Assembly (NCBI GenBank): GCA_001695595.3
Contig: MBPM02000044.1
Coordinates: forward strand, 577,728 to 641,727
DNA from: Plasmopara viticola
Lineage: Eukaryota > Oomycota > Peronosporomycetes > Peronosporales > Peronosporaceae
Direction of reading: 5' to 3'
Length of the DNA: 64,000 nt
Of this stretch, positions 37,368 to 47,253 are shown one piece after another. The notes beneath the pieces are model-generated. The model was not told where the DNA came from. It did no database searches and worked only from the letters and a program-made list of their open reading frames with translations. The position numbers and the translations under genes are program-made. Numbering within the stretch: the first letter of the stretch is position 1; every line of letters starts with the position of its first letter.

Positions 37368-37751
37368 CCCCTTACGTCAATTAAAGTTGTGCTTGAGTCT
37401 GTTGCCTTTGGAAGCCCATCCATGCTAGACCTGAAAAAAATCAAATGTACAGTTGACCTTCGTGCCAGTAACGCAAGAGGCTTGGGGCTTTCACCCACGC
37501 ACGATTCCGTCAAAGGTAATCTCAGCGACCTGAAAAAAAAATCACTCTGAGCTCGTCGTGTTTGGTGCTGTCGTCTGACGCGTGGAATCGCTGTGCCCCT
37601 TCATCGAAATCCCTTTTAAACCTTTTTCTGGAATACGATCTCCGTCCCGACTCCACCTAGTGGTAAAAGAAAGAGAGCCAAGTGTCTTTGATAATGTACA
37701 GGTTGACTATTTATTATTACAGGAGCCGAATGACGTCTTTCATCACGGCGT
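37368..37751. other. Intergenic, nothing recognised
   Basis: About 380 bp between the small open frame and the 3' end of the minus-strand transmembrane pseudokinase. No feature seen. Confidence 0.4.
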
Positions 37752-39359
37752 TTAAAGGGAATGGAGAGTCGTCTTGTCGCTCCGTGGTGTACTTTGAAGT
37801 GACGAGACATTGGATGGAAGCGAAGCCAGAGACGCGTCACAGATACTGGTGCCATTAATTAACTTTCGTAGCGTGTGTTGTACTTCAATGACTGGAGGGC
37901 GTTGAAGTGGGGAGAAGCTCAAACATCGCATGACGAGCTCCTGAATGGGGACAGGGCAATCCAATGACAGAGCAGGCCGAATGCACCCAGAGCTCACAAG
38001 TAATGCCAATTGACTTTGTTCGTCGACGCCATCATCCACGTCGATGCCAGCAGCAAACGGGAGCTCGCACGTGTCAAGTTCCGTGAGCAACACACCGAGG
38101 GAGTAGACGTCAGCTTGTTCACTTCGAGGTTCGCCCCGAAGCAACTCGGGCGCTAACCAGGCGACGGAAAAGTCCCTTTGCGTGTACATGGCCTGCATCC
38201 CCACTGCGCGTTTGACTCCAAAAGCGCAGAGGTTGGCATCGCAATGCTCGGACAATAAGACGCTCTGTGCCTTGAGCTGTCGAGGATGAAGCGACGTCGG
38301 GCCGCCAGCTGGTCGAGAGTGCAAGTACACGAGTGCATCGACGATATCGAGTGCAAGCTGTGCTTTCGTCTTGGGCACCGAGGTCGCGTGAAACCATCCG
38401 AATTCTTGTGCGTTGCGAGGTCGAAGGGTCAGTAGCGCGCGGAGATTTCCATTCGGCATGTATTCGGTCACTGCTGACGGTTGGGCCACCAATTCCACGA
38501 GGTGAGATGGGGAAGTTGGCGAATCGAGGTCGTACACGCGCTGCGTCGGGTCGTAAAAGCCAATGAAGGCTACAATGCGTGGATGCAAAAGCATGATACT
38601 GAGGGAAATATCGGCCAAGAAGGCCTGGCGGTACGATTGCTGCTCTGCGAGCTCTGGAAGCAGTCGCCTAACGACGACTTGACGAGTCGCTTGGCCTTCA
38701 ATCACAAGCGTAGCACGGAACGCCAAGGTAAACGTGCCTTCGTGGAGCAACTCGCCATCCACGACGCAGTTTGGCGGAAGCCGAGTCTGCTCGAGTGCCA
38801 ATGCATTGGACGCCAACGCGTCGTTTAAATCACACTTGTCCAAGACGTGCGGTGAGGTCACAGGAGGCACGGTCGTTGCCGTATTGCTCGAATTTCGGCC
38901 AACGCGTGAGCTCAGGTTTTCAAAAAAGTCTATGGATGAGACACTGGCAATCCGTGGGAAATGGTTCAGCCATTTGCCGCTAAACGTTGTCGAAGTCGAA
39001 GGCCGTCGACGACTGCTGTCGGCGACGATAGCCATCAAATCAGGGGTCAGGGCGAAATCCATGTACTCGGTGCTCTGACTGTGGCTACCTCGGTGTCGCG
39101 TGACCCGTTTGCGACGTCTGCACCAACACATAAACCAGCCGCCAAGCGCGAGGAGCACGGTTCCCGCCACGACAAAGCCGACGACCACGGCTGTCGTATC
39201 GAAAGTCGCGTCCGATTGCGATGCACGCATTTCGTGCGTTTGAAGGCAACGTCCGGTCCTTTTATTCCAGCCAACACAGGAAGTGCCAATAGGCTCTGCT
39301 AAAGCCCACAGGGCAGGGGTGTGGGGGATATGGCTGTGGGACTGACTGGCTTCCTTCAC
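37752..39359 (-). CDS. Transmembrane TKL pseudokinase, 5' end uncertain
   Basis: At least 535 codons. The frame opens at a GTG (39359) and has no signal peptide. In frame just upstream is a splice-acceptor-like GTTTGGCAG, so a first exon with the signal peptide is probably missing from this model. The only nearby ATG (39230) would keep just a short tail before the membrane span at residues 55-80, which is followed by CRRRKR. The kinase-like domain runs from about 195 to 505: the beta-3 lysine site is VVVRR, the catalytic loop is HPRQLKAQS (about 358), and DFG is AFG (379-381), so all three catalytic positions are altered. WLAPELL and DVYSLGVLL keep the C-lobe fold. A cell-surface or endomembrane receptor-like pseudokinase is inferred. 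Confidence 0.8.
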   Translation of the reverse strand: MKEASQSHSHIPHTPALWALAEPIGTSCVGWNKRTGRCLQTHEMRASQSDATFDTTAVVVGFVVAGTVLLALGGWFMCWCRRRKRVTRHRGSHSQSTEYMDFALTPDLMAIVADSSRRRPSTSTTFSGKWLNHFPRIASVSSIDFFENLSSRVGRNSSNTATTVPPVTSPHVLDKCDLNDALASNALALEQTRLPPNCVVDGELLHEGTFTLAFRATLVIEGQATRQVVVRRLLPELAEQQSYRQAFLADISLSIMLLHPRIVAFIGFYDPTQRVYDLDSPTSPSHLVELVAQPSAVTEYMPNGNLRALLTLRPRNAQEFGWFHATSVPKTKAQLALDIVDALVYLHSRPAGGPTSLHPRQLKAQSVLLSEHCDANLCAFGVKRAVGMQAMYTQRDFSVAWLAPELLRGEPRSEQADVYSLGVLLTELDTCELPFAAGIDVDDGVDEQSQLALLVSSGCIRPALSLDCPVPIQELVMRCLSFSPLQRPPVIEVQHTLRKLINGTSICDASLASLPSNVSSLQSTPRSDKTTLHSL

Positions 39360-40479
39360 GTAGACAGCTGTTTCGGGAACGTGTAGGTTACGGTACTGCC
39401 AAACGACTCAACTTGAACAGATGTAGTAGAGTCGTACCCAGCTTCTTGGCCTCTTTTACATTGCTCTAACAGGGGAGAGACTCGTTCATTGGTCGTATAG
39501 ACATTTTGGTTGATATGCGATGACTACCGCTTTGAAGATTGACAGAGCCCCAAAGTGTAGTTTCTACGTTTCCTCGTCATTCAGCTTTTGTACAGCCTTA
39601 ACCTCAAGCTTGATGCTGCAACGTTCGCGTAGCATGAAGGTTACCCATTGGTATCTTCGGTCTGTATACAAGCATTTCCACTCAATTGCACATTAAAACG
39701 CACGTGATTGAACTTAACTATTCCAGACCTGCGCGTTGAAACTTCGACTCCTTATTGATCCCTTTTCAGCTGGCTGCACAACTTTGATTCGCTTAGCGAC
39801 ATGAACTGTGGCCTACGCCAATTTTAATGCGTTTTTGCTGCTCACCCATTTGTTTAATGTCCGCTGGAAAGCTAAATACTAAATATGAACTTTATCGTAC
39901 TGACAACGTCATCGAGGCTAAAGACTTATCTGCATGCCTTCCAGGTGTTTTGGATCCTCTCAAAGTTCTTTGGTCAGAGACGTAGGCATTAATACGTTGT
40001 CATTCTGACAAATTGGCTTTGAAAATGAAACTTCGTCATCTAATCGTCTAGTCAGACACAAATCCTCTTACGTGTCGGTGATAAGCCAAGCAGTCGCACC
40101 ATCGCTCAACTATTGATCTCGGATGGACAGCACCCAAGTACGATACAGGGCTGTCGTTTGCAACACAAACAGGCAATGCTATTGGAGGAGAAACTACGTG
40201 GCTATCTGCATATGTATAGCTCGCGTGTAATGTCAAAGCACACTTTGCTTGAAAAAGATATTTCGCTCAAATTCGTTCTATCCATACGCTGATTCTACCT
40301 TGTGTCTTCTACGATGGATCCAGTACAATAGCAAGCAGATAATTTTCTCGGTACGTTTTTTTGCTATTTTTCAAACTTCCATGATAATCACGTAGCAAAC
40401 CCATTGAATTAGATCTAAACGGCATGTAAAATGGGGTATTCTTTTTAAACACCGCACGCTGTTTTATCAACTCAAGGAT
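39360..40479. other. Intergenic, possible first exon of the pseudokinase gene
   Basis: Should contain the 5' exon and promoter of the minus-strand transmembrane pseudokinase. I could not fix a donor site or start codon. Otherwise nothing recognised. Confidence 0.4.
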
Positions 40480-41160
40480 AATCCTTTTGACTTGCTACCA
40501 CATTTAAATACAGTATATGTTTTTTTTTCGTATCAGAAATGATCATTGATGCATGCAGCGGTGCAAGAAGGGCATCACCAAAAGACCGTCCGTATCTGTT
40601 TCGGCAAGTTTCGTAGATGACATTTCGCCACTGTGACTTTTGATCTTCCTCGACCTTCGTTCTATACATTAATAGTAAAAATGGTTCATGAGCTTGTCTG
40701 AACAAATCGATAGAACGCTGTCGACGGTGCACGGCGCCAAGCCAACTCTAGTACAGTAGTTGCGGTCCGTCTTGTGCCAATAGCTGAGTCGAAGCTGGAT
40801 CCTGCGCCGGGTCGACGCTCTCCGTATAACGTCTGGAACTTCATTTTCGACATTCTCCATATCTTCATTCACTACAGGGCGTGACGGTACGATGCGTATG
40901 TGACGGTATTCTCGCTGATGTGGATGACCAAGCTGGCTCTGTCGATGACATGTACTTCACGCTTGTCCAATTTGAACTTGCCTTAAAAACGCCAAAATAA
41001 GCACGCGGAATCCATAAACATTTTCAGCATTCCCAAGAAGTATGCCCTCGAAGCTTTTGTGCTTCAGCTTTGTTCTCTTTGCCTTGTCGATAGGAGCGTA
41101 CCCATGTCGCCCAAATTTGCGGAGAATTTGGGGATTATTCAAGCGTAGGTCTCGGATTGA
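40480..41160 (-). mobile_element. Degraded copia pol fragment
   Basis: Minus-strand frames read through copia motifs between integrase and RT: LRKFGRHGYAPIDKAKRTKL and KSFEGILLGNAENVYGFRVL (about 41130-41020). These are followed in other frames by VIDRASLVIHISENTV-type residues. It then runs into unrecognised sequence down to about 40480. Frames are broken, no LTRs were found near it, and limits are approximate. Confidence 0.65.
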
Positions 41161-41925
41161 AATCGTGCTCGGTTACGGTGTTACACTCGTATAATGCGTA
41201 TTCGTGACGATTTCTGAAGTATTGTCTTTCTTACCGCTTTGACCTACAAGCGCTTTTGTAGGGCAACAAACTTCGAGCTTTTCCATGCAATGGTTTTTTG
41301 CCTGCAGAGACAGTACGCTTTTTCTTAGTCTTTGTCTACAAGCTCCATTCCGTTGTGCACTCGAGGCGTTTTCTGATTTCTTTTCGTGACTAATGAAGTT
41401 TCTAAAGGTTACTCTTTCGTGTTACCATTAAACAACCACATACCGAATTGATTTCAAATATACGAGTGAGTAATAAGTTGTTGCCCAAGAGATCGGCTGT
41501 GGTCGCCCGAGAGGCTGCTTCAGATACCATGTGTGTCAATGAGTTCACAAGTGATTCGCTCACTTAAATCTCCAAATACTTGGCAATGTAAGATCGAGCA
41601 AAGCGGACCGCGGCGGCAGCGTCGACCACCACGGCTACACTGCTAATCCAAAATAGTCGCTATCCTTCGAGTAGTGAGGTGAGAAGTACCATCTGTTGGG
41701 TCTTCCTCAAGTCGGATGGGTACAGTAGAAAAATAACCTAAAGACTCAATTAAAAAAGTGGAGGAATTTGAGTGCAGCGGTTATTTTCGCACTCAGGAAT
41801 GTAGACTTTTTCCCATCCAGCATTGCCATCAAAATCCATTTCTGATTTCCTTGTCGAAGCGGATGGCAATTTTTGTCGGGAGAGACGCCGCCAAGGGCTG
41901 ATGGAGCGACAGGTGGGCCGCTGAA
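41161..41925. other. Intergenic, possible further copia debris
   Basis: Minus-strand short frames continue from the copia fragment to about 41330 without a clear motif. The rest is unrecognised and may hold the first exon of the next gene. Confidence 0.35.
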
Positions 41926-43221
41926 GTGGACGAGAAGGATCCATTGTATAAGACAACCAACCAAACCAAGCTGGCCACTTTACTTTCTATGGAGTCGCAG
42001 CAGGACTTGGCACGAAAGCTCTTGTGGGAGGCCGCGAGCAAAGCCGATCAGGTGGAGAATGTGATTGTGCCGCAGCTCATGTTGCCGCCTATTCAGATTG
42101 ATGGTTTTTTTAATACCAGTCTACCGTCGACGTTCATTTCGCCTTGCTCTGAGCCTTTATCGCCGTGTCCTTCAGGGCCAGAGACGCTGTCTCCGTTTAC
42201 TCGTGTATCAGTATCACCTACTGTGAACCACTTATGGCATTTCGAGCACGAGGACGAATTGAGGGATGAGCAGGTTTTTTTAACAGCACAAGAGACTGCG
42301 AGTGAACAAGCGACTGACAAGGATGACGCAGAAGGAAGAAAAGGACAATGGGTTCAGTGTGACGTCAATAATCGGCACTTTGTGTTGTCATCACCTGCAA
42401 ATCAAGTACTTGAAAGTCCGCTTTCGGCCAATGATCGAGCTGAGGAAATAGACATCAACGCTATGCCAGCAAACGATAGTATATGTGATAAAGAGGATTT
42501 GCGGTCTTGTACCACCTCAACACCTCGATCGAGTCCTCTTTCTAAAAATTCAATCCTTTCAAGCTTGAGACGGCAGAAAGCTCGAACGTATTCAGGTGCA
42601 AGATGTGCTGGGAGACCAATTGGGCTGTCAATTGCTACACTAAGAGCCCGTGCGTGCTCATTATCAAGGCTTCGAAATCAAAGCGTTGACAATGAGAACA
42701 ATGGCGACTTTTCGAGTGATGACGAGGGCTACACACCAGAGCTGCATTGTCATCGCGCTTCTGACACTTCTAGGGCTAGTCAATGGCGACAAGCTAGGAA
42801 TAGTATGTCAACGAAGCATCGACTAAACGTGCGCATGATGAAGAGTTCATCAATGATGTCGAAGCGATTGCAGGAGGCAAAATGCAAGGTTAACAGTGGG
42901 TTTTCCCTTACACGCTCGTGTTCAATTGGATCTACTGTTACGAGTGATAAAAGCGGCCTCGATAGTCCTGCTTTGAAAGGCATCAAGAGCATTCTGAGTG
43001 GCCAGCATCATGAGCCTAACACCGTTAGGACTTGTAGCGTGGACAATGTCACTACGACGCTGCCTCCTGCACGCAACCAGCACCTGCGTGCTAGTGTTCT
43101 TAAGGCTGCAAGGCTAGTCAATGGTGCATCGGCGGAGGCTGCACGCAAGCTTAGATCGCGAGGCTTCCGTACATCGCACATGACAAGGTTAAACCCTGCC
43201 AGTGAGACGGATGGAGAATGA
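41926..43221 (+). CDS. Ser-rich protein of unknown function, start uncertain
   Basis: 431 open codons from a GTG at 41926, preceded by GCTGAAG, which could be a splice acceptor. The first in-frame ATG is 41989 (MESQQDLARKLLWEA). The N-terminus is helical (LARKLLWEAASKADQVENV). The middle is rich in Ser, Pro, Asp and Glu. The C-terminal 200 residues are basic and Ser/Arg-rich (SLSRLRNQS, KSSSMMSKRLQEA, SVLKAARLVNGASAEAARKL). No domain was recognised. Composition and length suggest a disordered regulatory or cytoskeleton-associated protein. The frame is intact to TGA. Confidence 0.65.
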   Translation: MDEKDPLYKTTNQTKLATLLSMESQQDLARKLLWEAASKADQVENVIVPQLMLPPIQIDGFFNTSLPSTFISPCSEPLSPCPSGPETLSPFTRVSVSPTVNHLWHFEHEDELRDEQVFLTAQETASEQATDKDDAEGRKGQWVQCDVNNRHFVLSSPANQVLESPLSANDRAEEIDINAMPANDSICDKEDLRSCTTSTPRSSPLSKNSILSSLRRQKARTYSGARCAGRPIGLSIATLRARACSLSRLRNQSVDNENNGDFSSDDEGYTPELHCHRASDTSRASQWRQARNSMSTKHRLNVRMMKSSSMMSKRLQEAKCKVNSGFSLTRSCSIGSTVTSDKSGLDSPALKGIKSILSGQHHEPNTVRTCSVDNVTTTLPPARNQHLRASVLKAARLVNGASAEAARKLRSRGFRTSHMTRLNPASETDGE

Positions 43222-43348
43222 AGCTATTCAATGGTGCACTTTTCACTCCTGTTCCAGCAAGACACTTAAGAGAGAAAAAAGGCAGGAGGATGTATATGAA
43301 TGAGTAGTAAGACAATATCTCGAAGTACTTTATTTCCACGACTGCACC

Positions 43349-45665
43349 TTATTTTTCCTCGTCGCCTTCTTTCTCTTCATCAGTCTCCTCACCCTCAACA
43401 ACGGTAATTTTTACCTCATTCTCCAGATCACAGCCAGCGTAGCTATCGCAGATAACGTACAGCTGAAAAGTATGGACACCAATCTCATGAGGAGCAGCAA
43501 ATTGAAGCGCCACATTAGCTCGAGAACTCGCAAACGGCACTCGCTTGATGCCTAGCAGCGTGTTTTTCATTGAGTCGCCCAGCACTACCCACCAATTTTC
43601 GGCTTTTTTCACAGGAAAGTGACACGCATTCACGAGTCCCAATTCCTTTGCCTCATCGTTTTCGTCATTGTCTTCATCATCAGCCCCTTCACGATCTAGC
43701 TGTACCATGACGCTCACAGCCGAATCCTGGAGCACCCTTTTGTCGTCCTGCTTCACTTTCACCTGCACTGTCACATCTGGAAAAGCATCACAAAGCTTGG
43801 CAACGGCCGACATTTTCTGTGTGTCCAAGGGCAATGACTTGGTGCGGACATCATCTTCCTTGCCCAAGATGTCGACAGGAGTCTCGACCTCCTCTTCCAG
43901 ATTCAATTCATCCAACTTCTGTAGTGTTTCCTTTGTAAAGTATGGGATCTGCAGCAGTGGCGACTCACTACTCCATTGGGCCTGCACAACCATTTGCGCA
44001 AGGTCCATTGCTGCCAGTGCAGGTTTAAGCCAACCATTCGAGCTAATGACGTAAATCATGGCGTGCAACAGACGGATGGCATGCCGTAGAATAAAGTCGA
44101 GATCTTGACGTAGCGCGGCACTTAGCCGGTCGTGCTGCTTACTAAAGTGCACCTGCAACAAGACATTTGTCTTCACATGAGCTTGTCCATAGTCACCACC
44201 TGCAGCCACCGGGAACTTGAGATGCTTAGCGAGAATTTCCAGCTTTTTGTCTTCGCCGTATCGACTGAGCAAGTTGCTAAACTCCGTAGCAGACGAAAGT
44301 ATTGTTAGTAGTGCGCGCATCTTTGAGTCCGCCTTCAAGCTGCATGCGAACAGCTCGATCGTTGTGTACTTGATATAGTAATACGCGGCGATCATGCCTA
44401 AATTCAAGGGCACAAGACGCTCTTCGCCTTCGTTCTCTCCGTCCTCTTCTTCCTCCACGACTTGAATACAACGCGACTCCTCTAACGCATTGACACTTGT
44501 CTCAACGAGCTCAGATAAGTGATCGGACAAATGCACATTCGTTGCGCCCTATAAGTTGTAGTAATTGGGATTCTTCATAATGCGGCGGTACATGAAGGTC
44601 CACGTAAGGTAATCCACTGCATCCTGCTTGCTCTCAATCGTCTTCGTGACAATCTCAGCGTTGATGTGATCGCTCAAAAAATGTTCCAATTGCGACTCTA
44701 CAGGTAGCGGATCGTACAGGAACTTGGCGTAAAACTTTTTTTTCGTAGCATGACAACAAAGGACGCACTTGACAGCAGCCGAAGCGGCGTGCTTTGCAAA
44801 TTTCGTCATCTGCAACACATCAGCGAGCTGGTAGTCCACATACCGGTGCTCTCGACCGTCATAGTATTGTGTGCCTGCAATCACTGCCGTGAATGCACTG
44901 ATTTGCGCGCTTCGAAGGTCCCAAGCCATCGACTGCAAACAATCAACACTTGAATTTTGCCCGCTGCAAAGCAATCGAACACATAGTCGCAATTTCGAGA
45001 CGACACTGTCCTCGCACAGAATCCCACGCCATTCTCCATCGTATGTCGAAATGCTGCGTCTTCCGACGGCAACGCAACTGTATTTTTAATAGATTGCGGT
45101 GCAAACTTTTGCGGGTCATTCTCAGCCAGCGCAAACGCGATCAAAACAATCGCACGAAGCTGCGCCTGCTTCCTTGTAGAATTTAGACAACTCACGCTGG
45201 AGCCAAACCGCATCGACTGAAGCCAAACCGCATCGATAGCCTGCCCCTCCAGTCGATACTTTGCGTCTTGGTTGTCTTTATAGTATAAATAGTACTATTT
45301 CGGTAGTGCCAGCCAATATTTTGCCTGGTTGGACCCCAAGTTGCTGAGCCACGACGCTCAAAATCTGCTCATAAGCGTCTTGGCTCGCAGGGTTCTCAGG
45401 CTCGAATCAAAAGTCGAACTCTTCTAGAATATACTGCTCTTGGTAACGGCCCAACAATCCATTGCCGTAAATAGGACACCACTTCCATCATCCTTCGCAT
45501 CTCCACCTCTCTTTTTCTTTGGGCGCTTGCGGCTGCTGTGAAGTGTAGCTATCTGGGCGCAGTCGAATTTATTTTGCCGGCAAGCGACTCTTTATCTTTC
45601 TGTAGCACTAAGTTGGAGTTTTGCTGATTCGCATATTGTCGCGAGCGAGCGACCTCTTTCGCCAT
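43349..45665 (-). pseudogene. BRR2: Internally deleted pseudogene of splicing helicase Brr2 (SNRNP200)
   Basis: Brr2 is the about 2150-residue U5 snRNP helicase that unwinds U4/U6. Here the N-terminus starts at ATG 45665 (ARSRQY then NSNLVLQ, as in Brr2) and continues in broken frames to about 45250. The sequence then jumps to the end of the second helicase cassette (QKF..ENGVGF at about 45100, GTQYYDGREHRYVDY, NAEIVTKTIESKQDAVDYL) and the complete C-terminal Sec63 domain (HLSDHLSELVE to 43349). Most of both helicase cassettes is missing. Lesions: a TAG in the N-terminal part, frameshifts near 45530, 45440 and 44950, loss of the motif VI QMxGRAGR signature, and TAG at 44549-44551 where CAG is expected. 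The real gene must be elsewhere, since Brr2 is essential. Confidence 0.88.
45197..45236. repeat. 20-bp tandem duplication at the Brr2 pseudogene junction
   Basis: 45197-45216 and 45217-45236 match at 19 of 20 bases. The duplication lies where the Brr2 N-terminal segment meets the second-cassette segment, so it may be a scar of the deletion. Confidence 0.85.
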
Positions 45666-46598
45666 CAAAACAAGCGAGAGACGAGATTGCTGGTTTCCCT
45701 ATGTCGTCGATTGGTTTAAATTTGCTTTCTTACATGTAGAAATTGAAGGTACTGAAATAGTTGAGAATAGAGCCCTGGAATAATTCGCACAAAACCTACA
45801 AGTGATTATTAGTTTATAGAATATAACCCAAAGGTGATCCACGTATAGTACTAGTATAGTTAAAACTTCGGCTGCAATTTACAAAGCTCAGACGCACATA
45901 CCCAAGCCGAAGCTAAAAATTTTGGTCAAGAAAGATCTGGTGCACATTGAGCACCCACAGGTACTCTTTCCGGTTTGCACACAGTAATACAAAGGGAATA
46001 AACAAGCTTAATTGCAGAAGTAAATTTAGTCGCTTATCGAAAACTAGAGGTAGGATCGAATATACATTGTAGTGAAAAAAATGTATTTTTTTCTGCGCGC
46101 TTTCGTGTGCAAGGCGCTGTGCGAACCCCTTACATCGGCTTGTACTTTGTTGCCAATTCTGCGCCTAATTGGATAGATAACCCACCCGTGCCCCAAAAAA
46201 ATATTGCGGAACGGACCAAACCGTATTTTGCATATGTCGAACGCGCACTTTGCGCTTCTCATAGCCTCGTAAGCTTCGATGGGCCTAGAAATTAGAATGC
46301 ATTCGTAACCCCACCTTTTGACAATGCGTCACGAAGTTCGATCTCTACGAGTAAAGTCGATGCGTGAAGGCTCGGGCAGAACAGACTCCAGTGGTCTCAG
46401 TGGTTGCGCCAATCGTGCGATTATAATAAGGGGGCTGCGAACCAGCCCCCCCCTTTCTTGCTAGCCCCATCCCCTCTCCAATTCAGTACCCCCTGTAAGA
46501 AAATTCAGAAAGTTGCACGTATAATTATTTTTATTCTGAATTTTAAATATTAACAAGTATATAGTTATTCCCCATACACCATACATAAATTCAAAACC
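45666..46598. other. Transition from host block to AT-rich element
   Basis: No gene. At 46430-46450 a GGGGGCTG/CAGCCCCC hairpin (5-nt loop) is followed by C-rich words (about 46443-46495), and then composition drops sharply to AT-rich. The left end of the Polinton-like element is probably in this interval, but no terminal repeat partner is in the window. Confidence 0.45.
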
Positions 46599-46913
46599 AT
46601 GTCCGTCATTTTAGAGTTCGGAAAATATAAAGGAAAATCTCTTGAGGAAGTCCATGAGCAAGATGCGTCATACTGTCGATGGTTATACAACCAGCAAGCA
46701 GAAGACTCTGATATCAAACGGTTTTTACAAGGTAAGTTCCAAGATGGAGATGATAGCTATATCATGCGGTGGGGCAAACACAAGAACAAGTCCGTAAAGT
46801 GGATTGTTGAGAACGATAAGCAATATTTCAGTTGGATGTGTAAAAATGAATATATCAAGAATAAATGTCCATCATTGAAAGAAAACTTGAACGAAATTAA
46901 GACACAGAATTAA
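46599..46913 (+). CDS. Small protein of two ExoX C-terminal-type modules
   Basis: 104 residues, intact from ATG. It carries two copies of the short module found at the C-terminus of exodeoxyribonuclease X-type proteins and in many large DNA viruses: FGKYKGKSLEEV then YCRWLYNQ (residues 7-32), and WGKHKNKSVKWIVENDKQYFSWM (about 51-75, shown in part). No exonuclease catalytic domain is present. The role is probably nucleic-acid binding; its function in Polinton-like elements is unknown to me. AT-rich like the element genes to its right. Confidence 0.7.
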   Translation: MSVILEFGKYKGKSLEEVHEQDASYCRWLYNQQAEDSDIKRFLQGKFQDGDDSYIMRWGKHKNKSVKWIVENDKQYFSWMCKNEYIKNKCPSLKENLNEIKTQN

Positions 46914-47253
46914 ATAAGAATTAGCTACATTTTTTTTAACTCCATTATCGGTATCTGAAACTGGAACCCTATCAACTGGTTGTCGAGGTCGTGGTATTAG
47001 AGTGACAATCTTTCTCTACAGGTTATTAGATCATACAGGTGGTCAAAACCAACGAGCTTTTGCGGATAAATACATTGTTCAAGAAGTAGCTCACGATAGG
47101 TGGCAAATCGCTACCACCTCACCACTATCGGTTTAGACAGCTATCAGAGAGATGCTGATCTTCCAGGATGTTGCTCCTGATCACGTGTGGTCAACAAAAA
47201 TCACAGGGCGCGCCAAGCCAAATGAGAATACATTCTCTTTTAAAAACTGACAC
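46914..47253. other. Gap between ExoX-type gene and CRN 3' end
   Basis: 340 bp without a gene. It likely includes both 3' ends, since the two genes converge. Confidence 0.4.

Noticed and set aside
46430..46450. GC hairpin as the left terminus of the Polinton
   Set aside because: Tempting because composition changes here, but the partner terminal repeat is outside the window, and a G-rich stretch at about 51270-51325 is not a convincing match.
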